Origin: Carya illinoinensis
Lineage: Eukaryota; Streptophyta; Magnoliopsida; Fagales; Juglandaceae
Assembly: GCF_018687715.1 (NCBI RefSeq)
Contig: NC_056766.1
Span: 40,581,433-40,645,432 of the forward strand
Direction: 5' to 3'
Length of the DNA: 64,000 bases
Shown here: one piece after another, positions 1 through 12,393 of the stretch
Numbering within the stretch: position 1 is the first letter of the stretch
How the letters are laid out: each line of letters starts with the position of its first letter
Translations under genes and position numbers: made by a program
The notes under the pieces: generated by a model
The model's input: the letters and a program-made list of their open reading frames with translations, nothing else
Told to the model about the DNA's origin: nothing
Database searches by the model: none

Positions 1-58
1 GTGGTGTTGTCTTGATTTCGGTAGTTACAGCTCTTTGTAGTCCAGGGAGTACTTAACA
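1..58 (+). repeat. 3' end of the 5' LTR (chromovirus)
   Basis: These bases are identical to 4981-5038. The LTR ends in CA at 58, two bases before the primer-binding site. The remaining 5' LTR lies upstream of the window. Confidence 0.95.
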
Positions 59-60
59 TT

Positions 61-73
61 TGGTATCCAGAGC
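61..73 (+). other. Primer-binding site, initiator Met-tRNA type
   Basis: TGGTATCCAGAGC matches the common plant TGGTATCAGAGC primer site with one extra C. It lies two bases after the LTR end, where minus-strand synthesis would start. Confidence 0.8.
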
Positions 74-83
74 CTTCATCCTG

Positions 84-3000
84 ATGGCAGAGAATACACG
101 CTCCAGGCAGCAGCAAGATGCCCTCCAACGGCAGGTTGAGTCACAAGAAGCAGCCATGCACGAGGTCAATGGCAGGTTAGATCAAATAAATGAAACAGTA
201 ACTCAACTTAATGATATGCTACGCACAATAATACAACATCAGAATGAACATGCCAATAGACACCTCATGGGTCGTGAGGAAGACCAGTTTCTTAATAGGG
301 GCTTAAACACAAGGGGGGTCCGTTTGGATTTTCCCCACTTTGGGGGGGATAACCCAGCTGGTTGGGTTTTTAAAGCTACACAATATTTTGATTTTTATCA
401 AACACCTCCTTCTCAAAGGTTGTTAATGGCCTCTCATAATATGGCGGGCGAGGCTTTGGTTTGGTATCAAGATGGTGTTGAATCAGGCCAATTTACATCA
501 TGGGAAACCTTTGTGAGATCTTTGTTAATGCGTTTTGGACCAACGTCATATGATGACCCTATGGAGGCCCTCACACGCCTCAAGCAAACCTCATCAGTAG
601 CTGCCTATAAGTCACAGTTTGAAGCCTTGTCAAATCGCTTAAGGGGTTTGCCCGAACATCATAAGCTCAGTTGCTTTATGAGCGGATTAAAGGATGAGAT
701 CCGTTTACCGATACGGATGCTCAACCCCATTAATATGGGCGCCGCTTTTGGCTTGGCCAAGATACAAGAGGAATACCTCTCAGCTGCAAGAAACATTCCC
801 AGATCTGGGTTTGCCCAAACTGGAAATTTTCAATCATTTGGCCAACCGGTGGACACCACTTCTAGAAACTCTCGCTATATTACTCCCAAGAGAAGAATCC
901 AATCAGCCGCAATGGATGAGAAGCGTCGGAAGGGCCTTTGCTATCACTGCGATGAAAAATGGAATCCAACTCAAGTATGCAAAGCCCCAAGAGTTTACGT
1001 AATGCAGGCTGAGGAGGAAGGCCAGGTAGATGGGACTGTATTGGAAGAAGAACAGGCGCTGGGGGTAACGGAGTTAGGGGGAACTTCAGCAACAGCACCA
1101 CTGGAAACAGTGGAAAAAGAACCGGAGATATCACTCAATGCCATTTTTGGCACTCCGGGTAATAATACCATGCGGCTCCTAGGAAGAATCGGTCAAGCAC
1201 AAGTGGTCATCCTAATCGATTCAGGGAGCACTCATAACTTTATTGACACATCAGTAGCAGAGAAGGCAAAGATCGAGGTAGATACAACCCAACAGCTGAA
1301 AGTTTGAATAGCTAATGGCGACATCATCCAAACTGAAGGTTACTGTAGTAGTGTGAGAACCAACCTGCAAGGTACACAAATTAACCCTTCTTTTTATGTT
1401 TTATCTTTGGGGAGTTGCGACATTGTCTTGGGAGTGAGTTGGTTGATGACGTTGGGCCCTATTATTTGGGATTTTTTTGCTTTAACAATGTTGTTCGAAT
1501 ATGAGGGGAAGAAAATCTGTTTGAAGGGGCTGAGCCCTTCCGGGTTATCTTTGGAGGGTAGTCATAAAGTCCTCTTACAATCCTTAAGGCGTGGGCGGGG
1601 AATATTATTAAAACTGGTATGTAATACGCTGGATAACCAGCCCATTACAGTTCCTCAGGAGGTTCAGGAGATTTTGGATGACTTTCAGCAAGTCTTTGCG
1701 ACACCTAAAGGGTTGCCCCCCTTTAGAGCTCATGACCACAGAATCATCTTAAAAGAAGGCACTCAGCCTATTTCAACCAGACCATACCGCTACCCGCATT
1801 ATCAAAAGGCCGAGATAGAGAAAATCATTTCTGAATTACTCTCTACTGGGGTAATACGACCCAGTAACAGTCCTTTTTCATCACCAGTTTTGTTAGTAAG
1901 GAAGGCGGATGGTAGTTGGCGTCTTTGTGTGGATTATAGGGCATTGAACATGGAGACAGTTAAGGACAAGTTTCCCATCCCTGTTATTGACAAGTTATTG
2001 GATGAGTTATATGGTTCAATAGTTTTTTCTAAGCTGGATTTGCGCTCGGGTTATCACCAGATCCGAGTCGCCCTGGAAGACGTATCTAAGACAGCTTTTA
2101 GAACACATGAAGGTCACTACGAGTTCCTCGTAATGCCCTTTGGATTGACCAACGCCCCATCCACGTTTTAGGGCCTTATGAACACCATATTTCGTCCATT
2201 TTTGAGGCAATTTGTGCTTGTATTTTTCGACGACATTCTGGTTTATAACAGGTCATGGAAGGAACACTTGGGTCACCTTCATCAGGTTTTGGAGGTGCTG
2301 AACAGCCACAAACTTTATGCTAATATGTCAAAATGCAAATTCGGGTTACAGGAGATTGACTACTTGGGGCATGTTATCAGTTCAAAGGGAGTTAAAGCTG
2401 ATGCTTCGAAAGTGGCAGCAATGCTGGATTGGCCAGCACCCACTACTCTGAAATCTCTGCGTGGGTTTTTGGGCTTAACGGGCTATTATCGTAAGTTTAT
2501 CAAACACTATGGCTTAATTGCAGCCCCACTCACTCAGTTGCTTAAGAAGAATGCATTCATATGGACTGAAGATGCAGAGAAGGCTTTTGGGGAGCTCAAA
2601 AAGGCTGTTTCCGAGCCCCCAGTCCTAAGGCTACCAGATTTTTCACACCCTTTCACTATTGAATGTGATGCAAGTGGAAAGGGTGTTGGTGCAGTTCTAA
2701 TGCAATTCAACCAGCCCATTGCCTTCATGAGCAAAGCTTTAAAAGGCAAGGCCCTATTGCTTTCCACCTATGAGAAGGAATTTTTCGCGGTGGTTACAGC
2801 AGTTCAGAAATGGAGGCCTTATTTATTGGGCCAGGCCTTCATCATTAAGACGGACCAGCAGGCCTTGAAATATATCCTGGAACAAAGAGTGGCAACGGTA
2901 ACTCAGCAGAAGTGGCTCACCAAATTACTCGGCTATGACTTCACTATTTCGTACAAGAAAGGAAAAGAGAATAAGGTAGCCGACGCCCTGTCTCGAAAAA

Positions 3001-4483
3001 TGGAAGACCAGCTTAGCCCAGCGGGAGTGCTGGCCATGATTTCACTCCCTAACCCTGAATGGATTGAGGATCTAAAAGCCAGTTATAGAGACTCAGTGGA
3101 GATGGTGGATCTGATTACCAGAATTTCGAGCAACTCAAACCCAACAAAGGGCTTCCAGTTAAAACAGGGCTTGTTGCTAAAGAAGGGCAGAATTGTAATT
3201 GTTCCAGACTTTGATTTTAAGACCAAAATCTTGCACTATATTCACACGGACCCCTTAGCGGGGCATTCCGGGTATCTAAAAACGTACCAAAGGGCCAAAA
3301 GGGATTTCCTATGGAAGGCATGAAGCGCGACATTAAGAAGCTGGTGAGAGAATGCCTAGTGTGCCAAGCTAATAAGAACGAGACGACTCACCCAGCAGGG
3401 TTACTACAACCCCTGCCCATTCCACAGCAGCCATGGACGGACATTTCAATGGACTTCATTGAAGGGTTGTCGAAGTCAAAGGGGTTCGAGGTGATATTGG
3501 TGGTGGTTGATCGCCTCACCAAATTTGGGCATTTCATACCCGTGAGCCACCCGTACACAGCTTCCACGCTGGCTGAATTGTTCATGAATAATGTGTTTAA
3601 GTTGCATGGACTACCTAAGTCTATCGTATCTGACAGGGATCCAGTCTTTATGAGTAGTTTTTGGAAGGCTCTTTTTACCTTCCAAGGGTCCTCACTCAAT
3701 TATAGCTTAGCCTATCATCCCCAGAGTGACGGCCAAACTGAAGCTCTTAACAAGTGTTTGGAGGGATATCTCAGGTGCTATGCAGGACAGAAACCAACCA
3801 AATGGGCACAGTGGCTGGCCCTAGCCGAATGGTGGTATAACACGTCATATCATGCATCTACTAAACTCACCCCCTTTGAAGCCGTGTATGGCTACCCCCC
3901 TCCCCCACTCCGTTCTTATGTGCCAGGTACATCAGCTAATGATTCAGTTGACCAGTTACTACGCACACGGGAACAGACCCTTCAACTACTCAAGCAAAAT
4001 TTACAACAAGCACAGCATCGCATGAAACATTATGCAGATAAGAAACAGGTGGAAAGACAATTTTCAGAGGGCGACTGGGTGTACCTGCGCCTACAACCTT
4101 ACCGACAGAAATCCATACGCAACCTCAACCTCTCACCGAGATGGTACGGGCCTTTCCTAGTCACGAAAAAGATCGGAACGGTGGCGTACCGCCTGGATCT
4201 GCCCACCACAGCACGGATCCACCCCACTTTTCACGTTTCATGCTTGAAGAAAAAAGTGGGTGCCCACGTTCAGCCTCTGTCGACACTTCCTCCCATTGAT
4301 ACACATGGGGAAGTCCTTCCGGAGCCGGAGAGCATCCTTGATCACCGCATGCGACGCCACGGGAACCGACCCATCACCGAGATCCTGGTGAAATGGAATG
4401 GACTACCCATCGAAGATAGTACTTGGGAAAGTCTGTGGAATCTTAGGCACCTATACCCGCACCTTGTGGGCAAGGTGCTCTAA
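84..4483 (+). pseudogene. Gag-Pol polyprotein of the chromovirus, broken
   Basis: The start chosen is the ATG at 84, just after the primer site. Domains in order: Gag (about 300-780); a damaged zinc knuckle near 945-985, where the two Cys of CYHCDEKW remain but the usual GH is TQ; protease with DSG (about 1215-1235); reverse transcriptase with [13 protein letters not shown] and catalytic FFDD (about 2030-2240); RNase H with ECDASGKGVGA and NKVADALSR (about 2660-2995); integrase with an HHCC-type N-terminus and the D-D-E core (about 3240-3800); and a chromodomain with LVKWNGLPIEDSTWE (about 4325-4470). Breaks: in-frame TGA at 1305 in the protease, TAG at 2169 in the reverse transcriptase next to the catalytic box, and a one-base frameshift near 3311-3320 at the integrase zinc region. 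The copy cannot make a working polyprotein. Confidence 0.93.
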
Positions 4484-4493
4484 GAGGGGAGAC
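4482..4493 (+). other. Polypurine tract (chromovirus)
   Basis: AAGAGGGGAGAC lies directly between the Gag-Pol stop (TAA at 4481) and the 3' LTR start. It is the expected plus-strand primer. Confidence 0.8.
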
Positions 4494-4494
4494 T

Positions 4495-5038
4495 TGTAAG
4501 GAACCCCTCGATCGGCAGGATGGAGGACAGCGAGGTGGTGATTGACCGAGAGGGTTGGGGCTTGGACGAGGGAGCTGAAGACCGAAGGAGATGGAGTGAT
4601 TTGGAGAGTTCCGAAACACTTTAACTCTCTGCTGCAGGACGACGTCGTTTGGGGAGCCGAATGCATCTCTGGACATAGGAGACCGCACGCATGAACCTGT
4701 TGAAGCACTGCGTTTGGGGAATGTTGTGATGCTTATCACATTTGCTTTTGTTCTGTCATTTACTGTTGTTTTATCTTTTATTTTCATATGAGACGATTTC
4801 CGTTAGACTGTTAGCACTACATGTAAGGAGAATGGAATGGCAGAGCCATCATTCAGACAAACATTATCAGAATATTCTAGACTTTTGGAGGAAGGGTTGC
4901 CTCGAACAGACCCATGGCTATGAATGAATGAGCTTTCCATTTTCTTCCATCGTTTCTCGGTTTCCATCCTTTATCTTACAGTGGTGTTGTCTTGATTTCG
5001 GTAGTTACAGCTCTTTGTAGTCCAGGGAGTACTTAACA
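4495..5038 (+). repeat. 3' LTR (chromovirus)
   Basis: It begins TGTAAGGAACC just after the purine tract and ends CTTAACA, so it has the canonical TG...CA ends at about 544 bp. The last 58 bases match the start of the window exactly. ORFs inside it are chance reading frames. Confidence 0.9.
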
Positions 5039-7670
5039 AGACTCTAGTCCAACGGAATGCAAAGCAACATTTAAGTACATACAATTTACCATCCTTGAAA
5101 CCTCTTGAACGTTCTTTTTTATGAAGTTAGATTCATCCCTATCAATGAAAAAGATTAAAAAGAAACATTAAATGAGTTTGACTTACTTTAGAAATATATA
5201 CGAACATGATCTGGGCACAGTTTTACTATCATGTAATAAATGACAGTCTTGGTAGGACATGAGGCACGTTTAATCATGTAATCGTCATTCTTTATTCGGT
5301 GGTTTCTTTATTCTTGTTATATATATAAATATATATATTAAATAGTACGTGAAACATTTGATGAAGTTGAGTCCACGTGATATCATGTCTAAGATCTCTT
5401 TTTAAATGGTAAAAAGTGTTTGGATAAAAAAAATTGTAGGAGATCTTAATTTTCCTAACGAAAGATTTTAGTAAACACAGGAAAATAAAGTACACAAACG
5501 TTTTAATTACTTTGTACCTTCTATTTAAAATTATTGTCAAGAATGTGCCATTTCACCAATTTGGACCAATTCAGTTTTTTCGTAATTTATATTTGAAACT
5601 TCAAAAATGGTGATACATAGTTTGAATGTGAAAAGTTCAATTAGGAAAATAATAATTTATAATATGAACAGAAGGTTTATGATCAGAGAGCCTTTGCAAC
5701 TTGCGCATTAAATTGATTAATGTATTTGATAGTTAAGAAATGATGTTTTAAACTAGATTACTTTATTCAAAAGTTGTAAAAAGATGTCCTAAACCACCTA
5801 CCAACTTTGACTAAATTCTCATTTGGTTATACATATAAGATAAGATAAGACAAAAAATATGTGAGTAGTATTGAGATAGTTTGTGAATAGTAGTGAAATA
5901 GTTGGAGTACATATATTTTATGGGATTTTGAGAAATGGGAGAAAAAATTGAATAAAAATATTATAAAATTAAAGAGAATATCTTTCCACCGGTCAGTCTA
6001 CTATCCCTCTAATAACAACCCTCCAATAAATGTTTGCCACATAGCTTTTTTGGAATTAGCATTCTTTTGGACCCGACTCCACCCGTGGGCCTCAGGTTAG
6101 GAATCCATTTCAGTCAAGGGGTAACAGTGGATGTACTACCAGTACTACTTACCCGACATTGCAATCTATCTAGTCCATTGGTACCATCATTCATTCAGTC
6201 ATAGCCGTTATGTATTTTCATATATTAAAACATTCATTTCTTTCCTTTAATTCATTTAGTCATTTCCTTTCATTCTTTACACTCATCAGTCCATTCATTT
6301 CATAAATATCATTTAAAAGCATGAGCTTAAACATCATCATTTAAAACATCCTTTAAAGCATTCGCATAAGCATCGTCTTAAACATCAGTTCATGGCATCA
6401 TTTAAAATTCATTTTATGGCGTTATTTAAATACACTTTCATCGCATCTTTTAAACATAATTTAAAGCACCAAGCTTAAATCTCAACATTTCTTTTCATGA
6501 AAATAAAGACAATAGATACTATGTATAACATCCGTTCACATGCATACAACTTATTATTTTGGGTGCAAAAATAGGGGCTGCCAAAGAAGGCCTTTACATA
6601 CTTATACCTTTACACATTCACACATAGCATACTTGCATAAAACATCATTTCATTTCATTTCATAAAGCATCATAAGAAAAAATTTTCATTTTCATTTCAT
6701 ATCATTTAGAAAACTCTATATAAGTATGAACATAATACTTACCTGGAAGGCTGGACTCCATGTCATTTTCATTTCATGCAGTCTATTCATGTGCGTGTCA
6801 AATGACAACCTACATTCATTCATAACTACTTCCTTTTATTTCCTTTTTAAGTGCATAAGCAACTTAAACTTAGAATTTATATAATACTACCATTTACTTA
6901 CACTTCCTCCACTAAGACATGCTCTATGATCCGAGTCCATCCTCTATACTTCCTTTATCATCATTTCCTTAATTTAAGAGCCACAGCTTGTGACCCTCTT
7001 GAGGTCACATTTCTAACATAGTATCCAACTTCATGGTCCGTCACAACATCTGCATCCATTCAACTTGACCACAAAATGCTCAATACCCTTCCTCCAAAAT
7101 ACATCATTCATATCAAATCTGTCCAATCCAACAATTGTCCCATTCATGAGCCTTATTGCTTATAACCCACCTTTTCTTTCAGTCCATTACCATCAACTTC
7201 ATAGCATAGAGACAGCCAAAAGTCAAACCACAACTTAGATGAGAGAGTTACCTAGATAAAAGTGGTTGGTGTATATGGTAGTGCACTTGGCAGCTTGGAG
7301 GAAATAAAGAGAAAGGCACATAATAGGACTAGCTGGACATGGTTTTCTATATTTAGAGACGATTAGGGCCAAGGAGTAGGGTTAGGAGTGGAGACCAATA
7401 CAAGATGGAATATAAGGTAAATACCAAAGTCAGTACCTTAGCTAAGGTTTACACATGGAATAGTTGACTTAAGGAGGTGAACAAAAATGATTATGTGCAA
7501 GGCGGAGACTCACTTTCACTTCACATATTCGAGTGGTTTAACAACCAAATATAAAGGACTAACTAGTATAAAGGTAAACATTGAAGAAAACAGAGAAATA
7601 TGAGATGATTTGCTACGCAAGATACCAAAACAGAAACTGGAATAGAGGGGTTAGTTTCTCACATGTAAAG
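5039..7670. other. Non-coding AT-rich stretch, repeat-like, no gene seen
   Basis: No ORF here resembles a known protein. Within it, 5815-5990 carries GATAAGATAAGA and GTGAATAGTAGTGAAATAG-like motifs that resemble dispersed repeats I associate with Fagales genomes. Positions 6180-6720 are built from many short CATTTAAA, CATTTCATT and AAGCAT words, giving a diffuse low-complexity array. No terminal repeats were found that would define an element. Confidence 0.5.
6180..6720. repeat. Diffuse CATTTAAA/CATTTCATT word array
   Basis: Short related words (CATTTAAAA, CATCATTTAAA, CATTTCATTTCAT) recur irregularly over about 540 bp without a clean period. This suggests an old satellite-like or transposon-derived tract. 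Confidence 0.45.
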
Positions 7671-7705
7671 CAACTAACATAGATGTTTTCTTGCTCCAAA
7701 TTATC

Positions 7706-7710
7706 ATTTC
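7706..7710. repeat. Target-site duplication ATTTC of the copia element
   Basis: ATTTC here is repeated at 21635-21639 after the 3' LTR. An empty version of the site exists in this window at 58381-58395 (TTATCATTTCCTCCACC), which confirms both copia boundaries. Confidence 0.95.
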
Positions 7711-7951
7711 TGATAGCATGATACGTTTCCACTTGCCTTATTTATCTATTATGAGTTGTATATATCTACTTCCTTATTTAGATAGCAGACATTCCATACT
7801 TAGACAGATTTTGTACATAGTCATAGTTTCCTTTCTTGTAAATAGATTTAATTCCTGTAATTTAGCCTTGATTCCAGCCTTGTATCTTGCACACTTGTGC
7901 CTATATAATGAAAGGAAATCCACACTAAGGAGGTATTGAATCCACTTGACA
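7711..7951 (+). repeat. 5' LTR (copia)
   Basis: It starts TGATAGCATG and ends CACTTGACA (TG...CA). It contains a CTATATAATG promoter-like stretch near 7900. It matches 21394-21634 except for about six substitutions. Confidence 0.95.
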
Positions 7952-7965
7952 TGGTATCAAGAGCC
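7952..7965 (+). other. Primer-binding site (copia), initiator Met-tRNA type
   Basis: TGGTATCAAGAGCC follows the 5' LTR directly. It matches the usual TGGTATCAGAGC with one extra A. Confidence 0.85.
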
Positions 7966-8425
7966 AAACCTTAAGAAATATTTCTGGTTCATTCTCGTGG
8001 GATTTTTTTTTTCTGGTTGGAGGCTAGTGTTGACTCTGTCGGCACTTTCTGTGAGTTGTTTGCTTGTGGCTGGGCTGCGATTATTTTTTTTCTCGGTGGT
8101 GGGTGCCAGTTTTCATCCCGTCGGCACTATCTGTGCTGGTTTTCTTGCTGTCGTTGTCGCTGGCCTGTGATATTTCTTGGAGTTCTGTAGCTTTCGGTTG
8201 TTTCTGTGACAGATTTGTGCTTCTCGAAAATCTCTGTGGTAGTTTTCAGCAGTTTCTGTGTAGGAGTTGGGCTTCTCGGCAGTTTCTGTGAGTTTATTTT
8301 TTTGGTTTCTGGACAACTTTGGTTTGTTTGATTCACGGCAATTCCTTTTCTTTGCTTCTCGGCAATTTTCAAATTTTGGTGCTTAGTAGATACGTGCAGT
8401 ATTTTTCTTGGCTGGATTCCATTTT

Positions 8426-11400
8426 ATGAGCATCATGTCTTTAGACTCTTTTACTGTGCAATTTACGGGTAAGAATTATTCTGCTTGGGAATTTCAATTT
8501 CGCTTATTTGTTTTGGGGAAAGATTTATGGGGTCATATTGATGGTAGTGATCCCGCTCCTATTGAGCTTCCTAAGTTGGCTCAATGGATGATTAAAGATG
8601 CTAGGGTGATGACATGGATTTTAGGCTCTGTTGATCCCCTTATTGTTCTCAATCTAAGGCCTTATAAGACTGCTCAATCTATGTGGGAATACTTACGAAA
8701 AGTATATAATCAGGACAATACTGCCCGGCGTTTTCAATTAGAATACGAGATTGCCAGTTACACTCAGGGCAATCTCTCTATTCAAGATTATTTTTCTGGC
8801 TTTAATACTCTTTGGGGAGAGTTTACTAACATGATTTATGCCAAGGTCCTGGAAGCTTCTCTCTCTGTTGTGCAGGCCGTTCATGAGCAAAGCAAGCATG
8901 ATAAGTTTTTAATGAAGTTACAACCTGAATTTGAGGCCACTCGCTCCAATTTGATGAACCGTGATCCTGTGCCCTCTTTGGATGTTTGTTTTGGGGAGTT
9001 ACTTCGTGAGGAGTAGTGTCTTGCCACCCAGGCCACTTATCAGCATGACAAAATGATACCTAATGCTGTGGCTTATGCTGCTCACGGGAAAGGCAAGGGA
9101 CGGGACATGCGGAACGTTCAATGCTTTAGCTGCAAGGAATACGGACATATTGCTGCCCACTGTGCAAGAAAATCTTGCAACTACTGTAAGAAGCCGGGAC
9201 ATATTATTAAATATTGTCCTACTCGTCCCTAGAATCGTCAGGCTAATGCTTATCAGGCTACTGTGGGTTCCTCTTCTTCTGCTAATGCGGGAGATTCTTC
9301 TACTCTTACTACAGAGATGGTCCAGCAGATGATTATTTCAGCATTTTTAGCCTTAGGGCTGTAAGGTAATGGTTCCCTTACATCCTTCCCATGGCTTGTT
9401 GATTCGGGTGCGTCTAATCACATGACTAGCTCTTCTGATACTCTTAGCAATGTTCGGCCTTATAATGGCTCATCACACATTCAGATTGCTAATGGTAGTC
9501 AGTTACCTATTCATGCTATTGGGGATGTTGATTCTACTCTTCGGGATGTTTTTGTATCACCTCAGCTCTCTACTAGTCTTATATCTGTTCGACAGTTGGT
9601 TGATAACAACTATGATGTTCGTTTTTCTCGTGATGGTTGTCTTGTGCAGGATCAGGTGTCGAGCCAGATACTCTCGAAGGGGCCTAAAGTTAGACATTTA
9701 TTTCCTCTACATTTTTCCCTTCCTGCTGTTATTTCGTTTTCTTGTCACACTATGAACAATAAGTATGAAGTATGGCACAAACGGTTGGGTCATCCTAATT
9801 CAGTTGTTTTATCCCATGTAATAAATTCTGGTTTGTTGGGCAATAAAGATAATTTTTCTTCTCATCTTTCTTTTGATTGCTCCACATGCAAATTAGGTAA
9901 AAGTAAATCTCTTTCTTTTCCTTCTCATGGTAGTCATACTGAACGTTGTTTCGATTTAATTCATAGTGATGTGTGGGGCATTTCTCCTGTTATCTCGCAT
10001 GCCAATTATAAATACTTTGTTACTTTCATTGATGATCATACGAAGTATACCTGGATTTATTTTCTTCGTTCTAAATCTGAGATCTTCTCTGTTTTCCAAC
10101 AATTCACTGCTTATGTTGAGACTCAATTTTCTTCTCGCATTAAAATTCTAAGGACTGATTCAGGTGGTGAATATATGTCTCGTGAGTTTCATGATTTTCT
10201 TCAACAACGTGGCATTGTTTCTCAACGTTCTTGTCCTTATACACCTCAGCAGAATGGTGTCGCTGAATGTAAAAATCGACATTTGTTGGATGTTGTTCGT
10301 ACTTTATTGCTTCAATCATCTGTTCCTTCTAAATTCTAGGTCGAAGCCTTGTCTACGGCTGTTTATTTAATTAATAGATTGCCGTCGAGTGTCCTGAATT
10401 TTGAAACTCCTTACTTTCATCTTTATTAGCGACATCCTATCTACCTTGATATGCATACTTTTGGCTGTGTTTGTTTTGTTCATTTACTTTCCCATGAGCG
10501 TCATAAACTATTTGCTCAATCGGTTAAATGCGCTTTTATGGATTATAGTACTTTGCGCAAAGGTTATGTTTGCTATGATCCATGCTCTAACCGATTTCGC
10601 ATTTCTCATCATGTTGTTTTCTTTGAAAATCAGTCATTCTTTTCTTCTCATGTTGAGTCTTTGCCTGAGATGCATGTCTTGCCTAATTTTGATGACTTGG
10701 CTTCTTCTTCTGTTCGCTTCAAATCTGGCCTTGTCTATGAAAGACAACATCCTACTTTGCCCCTTCTTGAGCCTGATCCGCCATCTGAGCCTGCTTTGAC
10801 TGCATCTTCTACGGGTGATCCGGACACTCTCACAGTTCCTCGCCGTTCGACCAGAGTGTCTCGTCTGCCTGATCGGTATGGTTTCTCCCATACCTCTCTT
10901 CATACTACTTTGTCTTCCATTCCTATTCCGTCCGAATATTCTGAGGCAGCTAAACATGATTGTTGGCGTGTGGCGATGGCTGATGAACTTCAAGCTCTTC
11001 AGGATAATCATACATGGGATGTTGTCCCTTGTCCTGCTCAGGTGAAAGCTATTGGTTGCAAATGGGTTTATTCTATCAAGCTGCATTCTGATGGGACTCT
11101 GGATCAATATAAGGCCCGTTTGGTTTCACTTGGCAATAGGCAAGAGTATGGGGTGGACTATGAGGAAACTTTTGCTCCGGTGGCTAAGATGACTACAGTG
11201 CGAACTGTACTTTTTGTTGCTGCCTCTCAAGGTTGGTCTCTTCATCAAATGGATGTCAAAAATACCTTTCTTCATGGCGATCTTAAAGAAGAGATATACA
11301 TGACCATTCCACCTGGTTTGTCCTCTTCTTCTCCCTCAAATGTCTGTAAGTTGAAACACTCGTTATATGGGTTGAAACAAGCTCCTCGTGCATGGTTTGA

Positions 11401-12393
11401 TAAATTTCGCTCCACTTTGCTTCAATTTTCCTTTAAGCAGAGTCAATATGACTCTTCTTTATTTTTCTGCAAGACATCGATTGGCATTGTTCTTCTTATG
11501 GTTTATGTTGATGATATTGTCATTACTGGGACGGATTCTGTCTTGATCACCCAACTGCAGCAGCATCTTCAAGCCTCATTTCATATGAAGGACCTTGGTC
11601 CTCTTACATACTTCTTGTGGTTGGAAGTTCATACTGATCCATCTGGCATTTTTTTGAATCAGCATAAATACACTCAGGATCTGATTGCTTTGGCTAGTCT
11701 TCAGGATACTTCTTCTGTGGATGCTCTTTTGGAAGTAAACACGAAATATCGTCGGGACGAGGGTGATCTCCTCTCTGATCCTACTCTATATCGACAATTA
11801 GTGGGGAGCCTGAACTATTTGATTATTACTTGGCCTAATATTTCATTTGCTGTCCAGCAGGTTAGTCAGTTCATGCAGGCTCCCCGTCATCTACATTTTG
11901 CTGCTGTTCGTCGTATTATTCGCTATCTTCGTGGCTCTCCTAGTTGTGGCCTGTTCTTTCCCACTGGGACTTCTTTTCATCTTGTGGCTTACAGTGATGC
12001 TGATTGGGCGGGATGTCCTAATACACGACGCTCTGTTACAGGTTGGTGCATGTTTCTTGGTGACTCCTTGATCTCTTGGAAGGGTAAGAAACAGGATCGT
12101 GTTTCCAAATCTTCCACTGAATCTGAATATCGTGCGATGTCTTCTGCTTGCTCTGAGATTCTTTGGCTTCGTGGTCTCCTCGCTGAGCTTGGTTGCGCTC
12201 AGTCTGATCCTACTCCTCTCCACGCTGACAACACTAGTGCCATTCAAATTGCTGCCAATCTCGTTTTTCATGAACGCACAAAACACATTGAGGTGGACTG
12301 TCATTCCATTCGGGAAGTATTGGACACTCACATCATTTCTCTTCCTCATATTTCTACTGACCTCCAGATTGCTGATGTATTTACTAAGGCTAT
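8426..12393 (+). pseudogene. Copia Gag-Pol polyprotein, 5' and main part
   Basis: The start chosen is the ATG at 8426, the first in frame. Gag is followed by two CCHC zinc knuckles (CFSCKEYGHIAAHC and CNYCKKPGHIIKYC, about 9115-9215), protease with DSGASNHM (about 9403), integrase with WHKRLGHP, HSDVWG and TDSGGEY (about 9770-10300), reverse transcriptase with YVDD (about 11500), and RNase H with YSDADWAGC and SSTESEYRA (about 11990-12150). The whole length stays in one frame but has five nonsense codons, at 9014, 9230, 9362, 10337 and 10427. No frameshift was seen. The frame is cut at 12393 by NAL-1 and resumes at 21315. Confidence 0.93.
12389..12393. repeat. Target-site duplication GCTAT of NAL-1
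   Basis: GCTAT is repeated at 21315-21319. Removing NAL-1 and one copy joins the copia reading frame without a break. Confidence 0.95.

Larger units (their letters stand above)
1..5038 (+). mobile_element. Ty3/gypsy chromovirus LTR retrotransposon, degenerate
   Basis: The first 58 bases are repeated exactly at 4981-5038, so the window opens inside the 5' LTR and the element ends at 5038. In order it shows LTR end, a primer site resembling the initiator-Met tRNA type (61-73), gag, protease, reverse transcriptase, RNase H, integrase, chromodomain, a purine tract and a 3' LTR of about 544 bp. The order (integrase after RNase H) and the C-terminal chromodomain place it in the chromovirus branch of Ty3/gypsy. 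Its compact size (about 5.5 kb if the 5' LTR matches the 3' LTR) would suit the Reina clade, but the clade is a guess. The TSD cannot be read because the left end is outside the window. Confidence 0.95.

Noticed and set aside
10634..11107. 157-codon minus-strand ORF inside copia pol
   Set aside because: It is antisense to the reverse transcriptase reading frame and has no domain of its own.
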